From Bacillota bacterium (GTDB lineage Bacteria; Bacillota; Clostridia; Christensenellales; Aristaeellaceae), in the NCBI GenBank assembly GCA_023411375.1, contig JAEYOW010000035.1, forward strand, positions 1-64,000: a stretch of DNA of 64,000 nt, in the 5' to 3' direction. Below the pieces are notes generated by a model. That model was given only the letters and a program-made list of their open reading frames with translations. It had not been told where the DNA came from and searched no databases. A program made the translations under genes and the position numbers. Positions 43,350 through 53,175 of this stretch are shown here, piece after piece (the first letter of the stretch is position 1; every line of letters begins with the position of its first letter).

Positions 43350-43924
43350 AGATGCACGAAGCCTATCCTAACTCCATCGAGGCGGACGGGCGTGTTTATC
43401 GCCTTAATACGGGCTTTAAACGCGTGCTGCGCTCGACGGAGCTGTTAGGAGACGCGCGCCTGCATCCGGATGTGCGCAGATGGGCGGCCCTGCGCGAAAT
43501 CATACGCGGGAAACTGCCGAGAGACCCGGAAAAGCAAGCGCGGTTGTTGGAAGTCGCCCAGCGGTTATTTTTTCCTCCCGGGAAACCCGGGAAGCGCACA
43601 ATCAGCCTGGAACAAGACGCGGACCTGATCAGGGCCGCGTTTTTGCAGGTATACCGGATTGACCTTGCACAGAAGGACATCGGCTGGTTCTGCTTTTGCG
43701 AGCTTTTAAGCAATATTCCGGCGGGTACGCGGCTCGCGGACGTGATCGACATCAGAACCCGCCCGATGCCGAAGCCGACAAAGCACAACGCCGAAGAACG
43801 GCAACGGCTGTTGGCAGCCAAGGCGGCGGTTGCAATCCGGCTTAGCCCGGAAGAAGAAACGGCATCCCGAAAAAAGAGCGCCGCAGCCTTTGCGCGGGCG
43901 CTTATGAGCATGGCAAGGAAGTGA
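43346..43924 (+). CDS. Bacteriophage Gp15-family tail protein
   Basis: A 192-residue protein. SIEADGRVYRLNTGFKRVLR, RLFFPPGKP and RIDLAQKDIGWFCFCELLSN are Gp15-family segments. Start at GTG 43346 by overlap with the chaperone stop; ATG 43352 is the other choice. Likely the second tail chaperone (gpGT-like). Confidence 0.8.
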   Translation: MKMHEAYPNSIEADGRVYRLNTGFKRVLRSTELLGDARLHPDVRRWAALREIIRGKLPRDPEKQARLLEVAQRLFFPPGKPGKRTISLEQDADLIRAAFLQVYRIDLAQKDIGWFCFCELLSNIPAGTRLADVIDIRTRPMPKPTKHNAEERQRLLAAKAAVAIRLSPEEETASRKKSAAAFARALMSMARK

Positions 43925-43928
43925 GAGC

Positions 43929-46541
43929 ATGGCATCGGATGGACGTGTTGTATTCCAGATTACGGGCGATGATTCGGAACTTGAATCCACCCTTAAGGAC
44001 GCTACAAATGCTATCGAAAGCGAAACCAAAAAATGGGATAAAAACACATCGGGGTTTGCTTCAAAAATCAAAGAGCAATTCGCCAGTATCGGCCCCAGCA
44101 TCAAACAGGCGTTCAGCTTTTCCCTCGGCACGCTGATCGCCGACGCGCTAAAGTCCGCCGGGCAAGCAATTCTGCAATTCGGGAAAGAGGCGGTTGGGCT
44201 TGCGAGCGACCTCGAAGAAGTACAGAACGTTGTTGACGTTACCTTTGAGGGCGACGCTGCGGAAATCAACCGATGGTCGAAAAGCGCCAATAAATCCTTT
44301 GGCCTCACAGAGCTAAAAGCGAAGCAGTACACCTCTACGATTGGCGCGATGCTCAAATCCAGCGGACTGGCCGGGAAATCCGTTACGTCCATGAGCAAGG
44401 ACATGACGGGGTTGGCCGCAGACATGGCGAGCTTTTACAACCTCGACATGGATACGGCGTTTGAGAAGATACGAAGCGGCATTTCGGGGGAAACCGAGCC
44501 TCTTAAGGCGCTTGGAATCAATCTGAGTGTCGCCAACCTGGAAGCCTTCGCCCTGTCGCAGGGCATTACCAAGAGCTATCAGGCCATGTCGCAGGCCGAG
44601 CAGGTGACGCTGCGTTATAACTACCTAATGAGCGTTACCAGCGACGCGCAGGGAGACTTTGCCCGCACCACGGACAGCCTGGCTAACGCGCAACGGGTGC
44701 TGGAAGGCAACATTGAAACCCTAAAGACCAACATCGGCAACACGCTGCTCCCGATTGTGAGCGGCGCGGTTACCGCGATTAATGACCTTTTCAAGGCGCT
44801 GACGCCGGAACTGTCTCTTACTGAAACGTTTACCGGAATCGAAGAACAGTACACCGCTACCGTGGAGGATATCAACGGTAAGGAGTTTACGGCGCAGGGG
44901 CTCATAGACGAGTTGGCAAGATTGGAGAGCAAAACATCTCTTACCAACCAAGAGCAACTGGTCTGGAAAGCCACTCTAGAAGAATTGGTAAAAACGATAC
45001 CGGAGCTAAGCAAGTATATCAACCTCGAAACCGGAGAGCTGCTTGTAAGCACAAGCGCCTTGCGCGACAATACAACGTCTTGGGCAGAAAATTCCCGGGC
45101 GAAGGCCCTGGCAACCGCCATGCAGGAAAAATATAACGCGCTTGCAGCACAAGAAGTTGACGTCGCTGGGCAGGAAGTGGCCTATACCAAGAAGTGGAAA
45201 GAGTGGCAGAAGGTAGAGACTGACCGTCTTGACCTGATGAACAAAATCCGCAAGGCCGCCGGGATGCAGTCGGTGACGATGGAAGAACTTGCGGAGGATT
45301 ACGGGTTTGTAGACGCTTCAATGTTTGGGCTGGGGCCTGAATATGCAGATTCGATAAACGCTTACAATCAAATGACGGTATCTGCAATGGGCCTAAGTAG
45401 CGAAACGGATACCCTAAGGTCAACATGGGAAACGTCGCGCGAAGAACTTGACAAGAACCGCGAAAGCCTTGAAGCCACTACAGAAGCTTTAGGCTATGAT
45501 ACGGAGGCAACCAAGGCCAACGCGGAGGCAAATGTGCGCTTGTCGGAGGAAGCCGTTGCCCGCCTCAATGCGACGCAGGAAGCGCTAAAGCCCGTTCTTG
45601 AATATCAGCAAAAAGTAAGAGACGCCACGCGCGAACAGGTAAATTCTGTAGTTAAGGGATTTGAAGAATTAAAAAGAGGTACCGACGCATCCATAGAAGG
45701 AATGATAAAAGGGCTAAGTAGTCAGCTTATATATATGGATGAATATTCTACGAACATGAAAAAAGCGGCGCAGATGGGCGTAGATGAGGGGCTTCTTGCT
45801 TCGTTGTCCGACGGAAGCTTGCAAAGCGCGGAATATTTAGCGGCAATTGTAACCGGCTCAGCAGACCAGATTGCAACCCTGAACGAAAAATGGAAAGATA
45901 CTGAAACAGGGAAGGAAACATTTGCGCAAGTCCTTAGCGATACTAAACTTGCCGCAGACACTGAATACGATGCTATCGTTGCAAAGGCTATTGAGACAAT
46001 AGAAGCCCTTGACCAGCAAGATGCCGCAAAACAAAGTCTATCAAATACGGTACTTGGAATCGTGGAGGGAATTGATTCTCAAGCACCGGAGGTGCAACGC
46101 GCCGTTTCTGATGTCCTGGCAATGTTAAGTCAAATTGAAGGTTATAGCTTTTCGTTTGGTGATATCTGGTTAGGGCGAACTCCAAAGAAAAGGCCAAACA
46201 GCACGGTAAAGCCCGGTCGCGTTGGAAGATACGCGGACGGTCTTGATTATGTCCCATACGACGATTTCCCCGCATATCTGCATAAAGGAGAAATGGTCCT
46301 CACCGCTGACGAAGCCTCCATGATGCGTGATTTCAGCGCCGTCAACAGCGTAAAGAGCGCCCCCGCGTCAAGCTCCGGGACGGACTATAACGCGCTGATG
46401 CAGGCGCTTGGCAGCGCGTCCAACACGGGCGGCGACGTGTACGTGTACATAGGCGGCGAACAGGTCGAGGCTGTTGTCAGCCGGCAGCAGGCAGATAACT
46501 ACAAGGCGTTGGAAAGGAGCGGGTGGCGTGCTGATCTATAA
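43929..46541 (+). CDS. Tape measure protein
   Basis: An 870-residue, largely helical protein. ALKSAGQAILQFGKEAVGLA leads into the TP901-type core (SKSANKSFGLTELKAKQYTS, GLAADMASFYNLDMDTAFEK). Long coiled coils fill residues 350-720; the end carries RYADGLDYVPYDDFPAYLHK, the usual C-terminal motif. Length predicts a tail near 120-130 nm by the common 0.15 nm per residue rule. Confidence 0.92.
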   Translation: MASDGRVVFQITGDDSELESTLKDATNAIESETKKWDKNTSGFASKIKEQFASIGPSIKQAFSFSLGTLIADALKSAGQAILQFGKEAVGLASDLEEVQNVVDVTFEGDAAEINRWSKSANKSFGLTELKAKQYTSTIGAMLKSSGLAGKSVTSMSKDMTGLAADMASFYNLDMDTAFEKIRSGISGETEPLKALGINLSVANLEAFALSQGITKSYQAMSQAEQVTLRYNYLMSVTSDAQGDFARTTDSLANAQRVLEGNIETLKTNIGNTLLPIVSGAVTAINDLFKALTPELSLTETFTGIEEQYTATVEDINGKEFTAQGLIDELARLESKTSLTNQEQLVWKATLEELVKTIPELSKYINLETGELLVSTSALRDNTTSWAENSRAKALATAMQEKYNALAAQEVDVAGQEVAYTKKWKEWQKVETDRLDLMNKIRKAAGMQSVTMEELAEDYGFVDASMFGLGPEYADSINAYNQMTVSAMGLSSETDTLRSTWETSREELDKNRESLEATTEALGYDTEATKANAEANVRLSEEAVARLNATQEALKPVLEYQQKVRDATREQVNSVVKGFEELKRGTDASIEGMIKGLSSQLIYMDEYSTNMKKAAQMGVDEGLLASLSDGSLQSAEYLAAIVTGSADQIATLNEKWKDTETGKETFAQVLSDTKLAADTEYDAIVAKAIETIEALDQQDAAKQSLSNTVLGIVEGIDSQAPEVQRAVSDVLAMLSQIEGYSFSFGDIWLGRTPKKRPNSTVKPGRVGRYADGLDYVPYDDFPAYLHKGEMVLTADEASMMRDFSAVNSVKSAPASSSGTDYNALMQALGSASNTGGDVYVYIGGEQVEAVVSRQQADNYKALERSGWRADL

Positions 46542-47229
46542 CGGCGCAGCGCTTGAAGATATTGCGCCTGCGCAGATTGTCGATATCACGGTAAGCCCCG
46601 TCAAGCAAAAGGTTACATCCCGCTCACGCGCCATATTGAGCGGGGAGGACTTTGTAAGAATTCGCGGGGAGACGCGCACGATCAAGGTCACGTTTGCACT
46701 GCTTACCCAGGACGCGGACGCCAGGGCCGCGCAGGCGCAGGCCGTTCGGCGCTGGTCGGCGGCCACACAGCCGAAACGCCTATTGCTGCCGGACCGGCAA
46801 ACGCAGTATATCAATGCCGTTTGCACCACGCCGCCGGAGATCAGCATACGCGAGTGGTGGAAGGTATGCAATATGACCTTTACGGCCTACGATCCGTTTT
46901 TCGCGGATACGGACGAGCACAGCGTTTCCTGTGGGACGGGCTTTGAGGTGTCCGGGAGCAGCGCACCCGACATGCGAATTCAGGCCGACCTACTGGTTGC
47001 GGTTCCAACGCCGTCGTGGATATGGAACGACCAAAAGGCGATTTTCCTTTCAGGCGCCGTCGGCCCCGGCCATCTTATCATCGATCTTACGCATCAGACA
47101 ATCACATTAGACGGTGTTAGTATCATGACCCAATATAAATGGGTGGTATCCGATTTCTTTGCACCGCAGCTCGGGTTTAACGTTATCGACGGTCGAGGGC
47201 GCGTTTATTGGCGGGAAAGGTGGGAATAA
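46528..47229 (+). CDS. Distal tail protein (Dit, SPP1 gp19.1-like)
   Basis: A 233-residue protein starting at GTG 46528, 7 bases after AAAGGAGC and overlapping the tape measure stop. VDITVSPVKQKVTSRSRAIL and WWKVCNMTFTAYDPFF are Dit-family segments; it forms the hub at the tail tip. Confidence 0.85.
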   Translation: MLIYNGAALEDIAPAQIVDITVSPVKQKVTSRSRAILSGEDFVRIRGETRTIKVTFALLTQDADARAAQAQAVRRWSAATQPKRLLLPDRQTQYINAVCTTPPEISIREWWKVCNMTFTAYDPFFADTDEHSVSCGTGFEVSGSSAPDMRIQADLLVAVPTPSWIWNDQKAIFLSGAVGPGHLIIDLTHQTITLDGVSIMTQYKWVVSDFFAPQLGFNVIDGRGRVYWRERWE

Positions 47230-49100
47230 TGAACTTTACTTTTTTTGGCTTTGACGACAAGGCCATCTATTCCCGGAATGACGCGGTAACCGCCGTATGG
47301 ACGCAGGAAACGCTTGAACTGGACGCGTCGTTTCCCCTTGTGGATGAAAAGCGCATCCAGCGTGGACAGCGCATAGGTTTCGTTGACGGGGAGGGAAGTT
47401 TCCAGGCGTTTGAAATCTACCGCGTTAAAAGCGAACACCCGCAGGGACTGCAAACGCTGAAAGCCTCGCACATTGCCGTTGCGGAGTTGTCAACGGAGGT
47501 CGTCGGAATGTATACGCCCACCAACACAACCCCGAACAACGCCGTTACCATGGCGCTTACCGGCACGCCGTGGACGGTTGGCACGGTTACAGCCTCCAAC
47601 CGCGCGACAACGGAGGCGAGCTTTGGAAGCGTATGGAAAGCCTTGTGCGCCGTGCGGGATGCGTGGGGCGTAAAGATCACGCCGCGCGTCACATACAACT
47701 CGAACGGGATTACAGGCCGTTATATTGACGTTGCGCCGGATACAGGGGTTTTTCGCGGGCTGCGGCTGTCTATGATGCGCAATATCGACAAGGCGGGCGT
47801 AATCTACGACGACAGCGAATGCGTTACCGCGCTGTACGGATACGGCAAAAGCGGCCGCGACGAGAACACCGACGCGCCTACTTACGTAGACTTCGGCAGC
47901 ATTGTATGGACAACTGCGGGAGGGAAACCGGCCAACAAGCCCGCCGGGCAAAAGTACGTTGAGGACACGACCGCCACGGCGGCCTACGGTCGCAACGGGC
48001 GGCCAAGATTCGGGGTATACCAGAACAACGACGACGAGGACCCGGCGACGCTCTTACAGCACACGTGGGACGATCTGCAAAAGCGCAACAAACCCAAATT
48101 GAGTATTGAGGCGACGATCGCCGATCTGCGGAGCTTTGGGTACACGGGAGAGCCTATGGCACTGGGGGACTTGTGCAATGTAGAGATTGAACCGGAAGGG
48201 CTTAAGGTACAGGCGAAAATCGTGCGGCTGTCCGTTGATCTCCTGTATCCGGAAAAGACCAAGCCAACGCTTGGAAACTATATCGAGGACATTGTATATA
48301 CCACGCGCCAGACCGCGATCAACGCATCAACGGGCGCACAGGTTGGCCGCGCAAATCCCTCGTTGCTCAACGGTTATCTTAATACCATGATTACATCCAT
48401 CCTCTCAACCGGCACGAACATGTACACGGACGAGAGCGACGGAAGCTTAGTGTTTGTCTCCTCGGATGGGCAGGCGGCTGTGCGCATTACCGGGTCCGGG
48501 CTGCTGCTGGCAAGCACCAAGACAGGGAACGTCTGGAACTGGCGCACCGCCATTACCGGCACGGGCATGGTTGCCGACGAGATCACGACCGGCACACTTC
48601 GCGCCTCTCTGGTCAAGATTTTGGGGAACGCCAACTTCTTTTGGGACGCTGCGGCCATTGTATGCCAGAACCCGCAGAACACCCAACAGCAAATCCGGTT
48701 CGGGCTGTACGACGGCACGCACTACGGAATCGGCCTCACCCTGGACGGCGGCAGCACATGGGTAACAAGCATGGACTTCGAGGGCATTCACGCACAGAGC
48801 GTTTTCGCCAACCAAATTCAGGTGGGCATGATCAACGGGAAAGATGCGGGGTATATCCTTGGCGGACAAGTAGGGAGCAGGACTATATCTGGAAACAATC
48901 TTGTAGTCAAGTACGCCGAAGAGGCTGCTTTTAATGTCTTAAAGGCAGATGTTGCAGCGATCGAAAACCTCTTTGCAGGCGTTGGAGTTATCTCCTCCAT
49001 ATACGTTGACACCTTACACTATAGGGGTAATTCCGGAGGTGGTCATCTGCTTGTTAATTGGAAGCCCGCAAGCAGTGCGGTCACCGTATTGAGCAATTAA
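47229..49100 (+). CDS. Tail-associated (Tal/prophage endopeptidase tail) protein
   Basis: A 623-residue protein. The N-terminal 350 residues (DAVTAVWTQETLELDASFPL, GDLCNVEIEPEGLKVQAKIV) match the gp27-like Prophage_tail domain. The rest is beta-rich with repeats like GMVADEITTGTLRASLVKIL, as in fibres attached to Tal. No catalytic endopeptidase motif is obvious. Overlaps the Dit stop. Confidence 0.85.
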   Translation: MNFTFFGFDDKAIYSRNDAVTAVWTQETLELDASFPLVDEKRIQRGQRIGFVDGEGSFQAFEIYRVKSEHPQGLQTLKASHIAVAELSTEVVGMYTPTNTTPNNAVTMALTGTPWTVGTVTASNRATTEASFGSVWKALCAVRDAWGVKITPRVTYNSNGITGRYIDVAPDTGVFRGLRLSMMRNIDKAGVIYDDSECVTALYGYGKSGRDENTDAPTYVDFGSIVWTTAGGKPANKPAGQKYVEDTTATAAYGRNGRPRFGVYQNNDDEDPATLLQHTWDDLQKRNKPKLSIEATIADLRSFGYTGEPMALGDLCNVEIEPEGLKVQAKIVRLSVDLLYPEKTKPTLGNYIEDIVYTTRQTAINASTGAQVGRANPSLLNGYLNTMITSILSTGTNMYTDESDGSLVFVSSDGQAAVRITGSGLLLASTKTGNVWNWRTAITGTGMVADEITTGTLRASLVKILGNANFFWDAAAIVCQNPQNTQQQIRFGLYDGTHYGIGLTLDGGSTWVTSMDFEGIHAQSVFANQIQVGMINGKDAGYILGGQVGSRTISGNNLVVKYAEEAAFNVLKADVAAIENLFAGVGVISSIYVDTLHYRGNSGGGHLLVNWKPASSAVTVLSN

Positions 49101-49109
49101 GGAGGGCAC

Positions 49110-49379
49110 ATGCAAACAATCAAAACAGCGGATGGGCACATCTTTCCCGTGCTTTGGTGCGGGGTAAGCGGAATCAGCGGACAATTGTTCGCGGACGTTA
49201 CGGGGGAGCCGCTCGGCGCGCTGATTACCGTCTTTGATAATCCCGAAGCGACGGAAACCATCATTTACAACGACGAGCGCACAGACACCGTGTATAGGGG
49301 ATATACCCGCATCGTCATGTGCGGGAACCGGCCCGATGGTTCTGTACGCGTCTGTCTGGAAAGGCCTGTGGAGGTGTAA
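49110..49379 (+). CDS. Hypothetical tail-tip protein (89 aa)
   Basis: AAGGAGG precedes ATG 49110. A small beta-rich protein (TADGHIFPVLWCGVSGISGQ). By position part of the baseplate; no family recognised. Confidence 0.55.
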   Translation: MQTIKTADGHIFPVLWCGVSGISGQLFADVTGEPLGALITVFDNPEATETIIYNDERTDTVYRGYTRIVMCGNRPDGSVRVCLERPVEV

Positions 49380-49381
49380 CG

Positions 49382-50692
49382 ATGGCACAATTAATTATCC
49401 CGATCAACAAGCAGGTGGATATTTCAAAAGGCGCACTAATGACCACGCTCGGCCTAATGAACTCGGGTGACGAACTTATTCAGGGCGATAGCTATGCACA
49501 TCGTCTCAATGTGGTTGTTATGGACGGCGACGCCCAGGCCGACTTAAGCGGACAGGCCATTGTCGGGAAGTTCATTCGTTCCGACGGGTCGACCGTTACT
49601 GTGGTCGGCAGTGCCAGCGGCAACGTAGCAAGCGTTGACTTCCCGTCGTTTGTTTATGCCTATGTTGGGCGGCTGGTAATAACGTTGAGCGCGGGCGGTA
49701 CGGCTCTTACCCAAATTTACGCGACCGTGAAAAACGGAAGCACAAACGTTGTTGTAGACCCCGGCAACGTGTTGCCAAATCTGGACGAAATCCAGCAAAC
49801 CATGTTGGATGTGGAGGCCGCGCTGCAAGAGATCGAAACGGCGCTTGCAGCCTCAAGCGCGGCCACAACTGCGGCAAACGAAGGGGCGGAAAGAGCCAAT
49901 ACGGCCGCTGCAAGCATTGAGAACATGACGGCCATCGCCAACACCCTTACGCCCGGAAGCCAGGCGACAGCGGAGGTAACAATGGCTGGCGGCCACTACA
50001 TTATTACATTCGGCGTCCCGCAGGGCATCCAAGGGGAAAGAGGCACAACCACTTACAGCGGCACCGCTATTACCGGGACCAGCACAACGCCGACGGCCTA
50101 TCCCACAGGGATTGCAAGTGCGATTCCGGGTGACCAATATTATTACAACGGCATCGCCTCATCCGACATTGGGAATGTGTACATCTGTACAGCCGGAGGC
50201 GACGCGCAAACGGCCTTATGGAAATACGACAGGAACATTCGCGGAGCGCCCGGGGCCGGAGCGGTGAGCACCGTCAATGGATTACAGCCGCAAGATGGTA
50301 ACGTGGCGTTGACCGGCGCGGATATCCCGGTGAGCGGGACGGACGCGACCAAAATAGACGCGGCACTTGCGGGCAAGCAAGAAACCATCAACAGCGGCAA
50401 CGCGGCAAGCGTGCGCACCGCATTAGGCCTTGAAAGCGGAGCCATAAAAGCCATACAGGCAGGTAACTTCACAGTAACGGTTGAGGCTGAGAATTTCGTG
50501 GATACAACGGTGACGTTCTCGCCTGCGTTTGCGAGCGCACCCGCGATGTCCGGAACTATTGGCAACGCGAGCGCCGCGTCTTACACGCGCGTAGGGATAT
50601 CGCCAAGCGCCGCAAGCGCGGTTGTGCGCGTATACAATGAGGCCAACGCCCAAAAGACGCTTACCGTGCTGTGGATTGCCGTAAGTCGATAG
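49382..50692 (+). CDS. Baseplate upper protein/receptor-binding fibre (BppU-like N-terminus)
   Basis: A 436-residue protein. Residues 1-120 resemble BppU N-terminal domains (GDSYAHRLNVVVMDGDAQAD); a coiled coil follows (EIQQTMLDVEAALQEIETAL); a short GIQGERG collagen-like piece and a beta-rich C-terminal lobe (FVDTTVTFSPAFASAPAMSG) end it. The last part probably binds the host surface. Confidence 0.75.
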   Translation: MAQLIIPINKQVDISKGALMTTLGLMNSGDELIQGDSYAHRLNVVVMDGDAQADLSGQAIVGKFIRSDGSTVTVVGSASGNVASVDFPSFVYAYVGRLVITLSAGGTALTQIYATVKNGSTNVVVDPGNVLPNLDEIQQTMLDVEAALQEIETALAASSAATTAANEGAERANTAAASIENMTAIANTLTPGSQATAEVTMAGGHYIITFGVPQGIQGERGTTTYSGTAITGTSTTPTAYPTGIASAIPGDQYYYNGIASSDIGNVYICTAGGDAQTALWKYDRNIRGAPGAGAVSTVNGLQPQDGNVALTGADIPVSGTDATKIDAALAGKQETINSGNAASVRTALGLESGAIKAIQAGNFTVTVEAENFVDTTVTFSPAFASAPAMSGTIGNASAASYTRVGISPSAASAVVRVYNEANAQKTLTVLWIAVSR

Positions 50693-50703
50693 GAGGGGTA
50701 TGA

Positions 50704-51006
50704 ATGTATGTAATACTGGACGCTAGTGGACGCATAGTAGGATCATCCGACAGTGAGCTGGTCGGTTCGACGGAGGTTGCAACGCCGGACGGTTGGGACG
50801 CAGAGCATCAGCATAACTGGCGGGTGGAGGGCGGTGTGCTGGTTCACGACCCGCTGCCGGAGCCGGAGGAGGGCGAGACGGAAACGGAGCGCCTTCGCGC
50901 GGAAAACGTCCTGCTGCGGGCACAGGTACAGGCGTTATCAGACCGTGGGGAATTTGTGGAGGATTGCATTGCCGAGATGGCTGCGAAGGTGTATGGCGGT
51001 GTGTAA
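50704..51006 (+). CDS. Hypothetical tail-fibre-associated protein (100 aa)
   Basis: GGAGGGG precedes ATG 50704. An N-terminal beta part (MYVILDASGRIVGSSDSELV) and a C-terminal coiled coil (ETERLRAENVLLRAQVQALS). Usual at this place before XkdX; role unknown. Confidence 0.6.
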   Translation: MYVILDASGRIVGSSDSELVGSTEVATPDGWDAEHQHNWRVEGGVLVHDPLPEPEEGETETERLRAENVLLRAQVQALSDRGEFVEDCIAEMAAKVYGGV

Positions 51007-51082
51007 GGCAATACGGGCGGCACTCCTGTGGGCGCGGCTCTTTTTATTGCAAATTTTGACCGGGAGGGGGGATGTTTTGATA

Positions 51083-51211
51083 ATGGCAATGTTTTTCGCG
51101 CAAAGGGTGATCTTGGGCAAGACGGCTTATGCCGACGTGCCCGCGGTGCTTAAGCCCGCGGTGGCCGAGTTGCTTAACGACGCGGGTCTTGGCGAGTTGG
51201 TAACGGCGTAA
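51083..51211 (+). CDS. XkdX-like small protein (42 aa)
   Basis: MAMFFAQRVILGKTAYADVP and the hydrophobic end ELLNDAGLGELVTA fit the XkdX pattern. GGAGGGGGG lies upstream; a TTG at 51077 is another start. Between fibre and lysis genes as in most Firmicute phages. Confidence 0.55.
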   Translation: MAMFFAQRVILGKTAYADVPAVLKPAVAELLNDAGLGELVTA

Positions 51212-51281
51212 TGGACGCACGGGCGCAGATGGGGGCGGGCAAAAGTCCGCTCCTTTTCTGCACGCGGAAAGGATGATTGAT

Positions 51282-51377
51282 ATGATGTGGCTGCTATGGC
51301 CCGTAGGTATCTGGCTGGCGCTGGTCGCCCTCATCCTGTGGGCGGGATGGCGGTGGCACGGAAAGGATGATAGATAA
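51282..51377 (+). CDS. Single-span membrane mini-protein (31 aa)
   Basis: One transmembrane helix (MMWLLWPVGIWLALVALILW) with a basic end (GWRWHGKDDR). GGAAAGGATGATTGAT precedes the ATG; the stop overlaps the endolysin start. Possibly a spanin-like or pinholin-type lysis accessory; too short for certainty. Confidence 0.5.
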   Translation: MMWLLWPVGIWLALVALILWAGWRWHGKDDR

Positions 51378-52177
51378 TGACTAAGGTATCAAGCGCCGCT
51401 TATGTGGCGGCGGGAAAGACGCTGCTTGGGCAGGCGCGGAAGCAGACCATCCCCTATGTGGCAAACGGCATGAGCCTAGCGGGCATGGACTGCCAAGGAC
51501 TGGCCGAGTATTTGCTTATTCAGTGCGGCGTGCCAAAGGCGGAATGCAACCTTGCGGGCAGTAACGCGCACTGGCGTAATTGCGTGTGGACGGGTACGCC
51601 GGAGCAGTGCAAGGCGGCGTTTGGGGCCGTGCCTCCCGGAGCGTGGGTGTTTATTGTCTCTGACGACGACGGCGCGCCGGAGAAGTACCGGGGGGACGGC
51701 CTGGGCGACGCGGGCCACATGGGCGTGTACCTGGGCGACTGCGCGTTGCACGCGTCCTCCTCGCGCGGGTGCGTCGCGGAGAGCAAGTTTGTGGGCAAGA
51801 CCATCCCCAACGGCGGTTGGAACAGGATTGGGCTGCCGCCCTGGGTGGACTACGGCATCACCAGCGAGAGCGGCGCGGATACGTCCGGGGAGGCACAGGA
51901 TGCGCAGGAGGGGGCCTTCGGGAGCGAGGACGAGGGATTAACCATCGGGACGCCGACAACCCCAAAAGCGACCTATGCGACCGTCGTATCGCCCGATGGC
52001 GGCCCGGTCATCCTGCGCAAGTCGGCCAGCCGGAATGAGAGCACGTATTGGCTGGTCAATCCGGGCGCGTGGGTGCTCGTGAATCGTGTCAAGGGCGATT
52101 GGTCACTGATCACGGCGATCTGTACGGACGGCTACCAGCGCCGGGCGTATATGATGAGCCAGTTTTTGCGCGGGTGA
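51377..52177 (+). CDS. Endolysin: NlpC/P60 peptidase with SH3 domain
   Basis: A 266-residue lysin. The N-terminal NlpC/P60 domain has the cysteine in GMDCQGLAEYL and the histidine in DAGHMGVYLGD. A Gly/Glu-rich linker (residues 160-195) leads to an SH3 domain (VVSPDGGPVILRKSASRNES, GDWSLI). It would cut peptide stems of the host wall. Followed by holin genes. Confidence 0.88.
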   Translation: MTKVSSAAYVAAGKTLLGQARKQTIPYVANGMSLAGMDCQGLAEYLLIQCGVPKAECNLAGSNAHWRNCVWTGTPEQCKAAFGAVPPGAWVFIVSDDDGAPEKYRGDGLGDAGHMGVYLGDCALHASSSRGCVAESKFVGKTIPNGGWNRIGLPPWVDYGITSESGADTSGEAQDAQEGAFGSEDEGLTIGTPTTPKATYATVVSPDGGPVILRKSASRNESTYWLVNPGAWVLVNRVKGDWSLITAICTDGYQRRAYMMSQFLRG

Positions 52178-52216
52178 CGGTGGCGCGGAATGTGGGATAG
52201 AAGGGAGGTGGTGATA

Positions 52217-52459
52217 TTGAGCGATACTGTCATTGTCGCCTTGGTGTCCTTCGCGGCCACGCTGATAACCAGCTTGGGCGGGTACAAGCTGATCGCATAC
52301 CGCGTTGAGCAGCTGGAGCGGAAGGTCGAGAAGCACAACGGGGCGATCGAGCGCGTAGCCAAACTAGAGAGACGTGCGGACGTCGCGGACGAAAAACAGG
52401 TCGTCGCAAACCATAGGATTGACGATCTGGAAAACGATGTGAAGCGCATGAGCGCTTGA
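52217..52459 (+). CDS. XhlA-like/holin-associated membrane protein (80 aa)
   Basis: Starts at TTG 52217, 8 bases after GGGAGG. One N-terminal membrane helix (SDTVIVALVSFAATLITSLG) and a long coiled coil (RVEQLERKVEKHNGAIERVA). Typical partner of the holin in phage lysis cassettes. Confidence 0.75.
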   Translation: MSDTVIVALVSFAATLITSLGGYKLIAYRVEQLERKVEKHNGAIERVAKLERRADVADEKQVVANHRIDDLENDVKRMSA

Positions 52460-52485
52460 CAAATATACGATTGGAGGAAAGAATC

Positions 52486-52767
52486 ATGACTTGGGATGAT
52501 ATCAAAAGGAAACTGACCTCTCGGAAGTTTTGGGCCGCGCTGGCCGGATTTGTGAGCATGTTGGCCGTCGCCTTGGGGGCATCGGAGGCCACGGCTACGC
52601 AGGTGACGGCGCTGATCATGGCCGGGGCGAGCGTGATCGCCTACATCATCGGCGAGGGCCTTGCGGATGCGGCCGGGGCCGGAGGCGCTGTGACTGGCTT
52701 GCCGTTGGATGCTATTGATACAGGTGTTGAGGTTGTAACGGAGATTGACAAGCCGCCTGAGATGTAA
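52486..52767 (+). CDS. Phage holin (93 aa)
   Basis: MTWDDIKRKLTSRKFWAALA, with two membrane helices (ALAGFVSMLAVALGA; LIMAGASVIAYIIGEGLADA), is the classic phage holin pattern of the r1t/phiLC3 kind. GGAGG precedes the ATG. Last gene of the late operon. Confidence 0.88.
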   Translation: MTWDDIKRKLTSRKFWAALAGFVSMLAVALGASEATATQVTALIMAGASVIAYIIGEGLADAAGAGGAVTGLPLDAIDTGVEVVTEIDKPPEM

Positions 52768-52790
52768 TGGCGGCTTGCAGGATGATTCGA

Positions 52791-52824
52791 GGGGCGCGGC
52801 TGTATGGCTGCGCCCTATTTTTTT
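52791..52824 (+). terminator. Terminator of the late operon
   Basis: GGGCGCGGC (52792-52800) pairs with GCTGCGCCC (52807-52815), one wobble, followed by TATTTTTTT. Confidence 0.85.
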
Positions 52825-52833
52825 ATCATCATG

Positions 52834-53175
52834 TTACAATTCGTCCTGCGTCAAATCGGAGCATACGGCGAATGCAAGCAACCTCGTTGTGTAATCCGGC
52901 GGCGTTCTTACGCCCGAATCCCAAGCTTCGACAGCTCGGCGGGTAATCCCGTATTTCGCCGCAAACTTAACCTGCGACAGTCCGCTGGCGGCGCGGATGC
53001 TTGAAAATCCTCCGCGTGCCATGGCGTAAATCAGATTAAGCGTCAGAGCAATGCGCTCCGCGTCTCCGTTATAGGCGGCCATCCACTCTTGCCAGCCACG
53101 CTCGGCGATATAGAGCTCGATGTCGTCATACTCCGTTGCCTCATGGTATAGGCGTTGAAAAGTCTCGTAGTTCAT
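52834..53175 (-). CDS. XRE-family helix-turn-helix protein (113 aa)
   Basis: An N-terminal helical region (YDDIELYIAERGWQEWMAAY) and a C-terminal XRE domain (SGLSQVKFAAKYGITRRAVE). Last gene of the minus-strand accessory operon, with a 4-base overlap with the AP2-domain gene. It could autoregulate the operon through the palindrome at 54211-54231. Confidence 0.75.
   Translation of the reverse strand: MNYETFQRLYHEATEYDDIELYIAERGWQEWMAAYNGDAERIALTLNLIYAMARGGFSSIRAASGLSQVKFAAKYGITRRAVEAWDSGVRTPPDYTTRLLAFAVCSDLTQDEL

Noticed and set aside
44770..44810. Fourteen-base identity between the spacer following the repeat at about 14564 and the tape measure gene (TTTTCAAGGCGCTG)
   Set aside because: The match does not extend on either side; it is a common tape measure codon string and too short for a protospacer.
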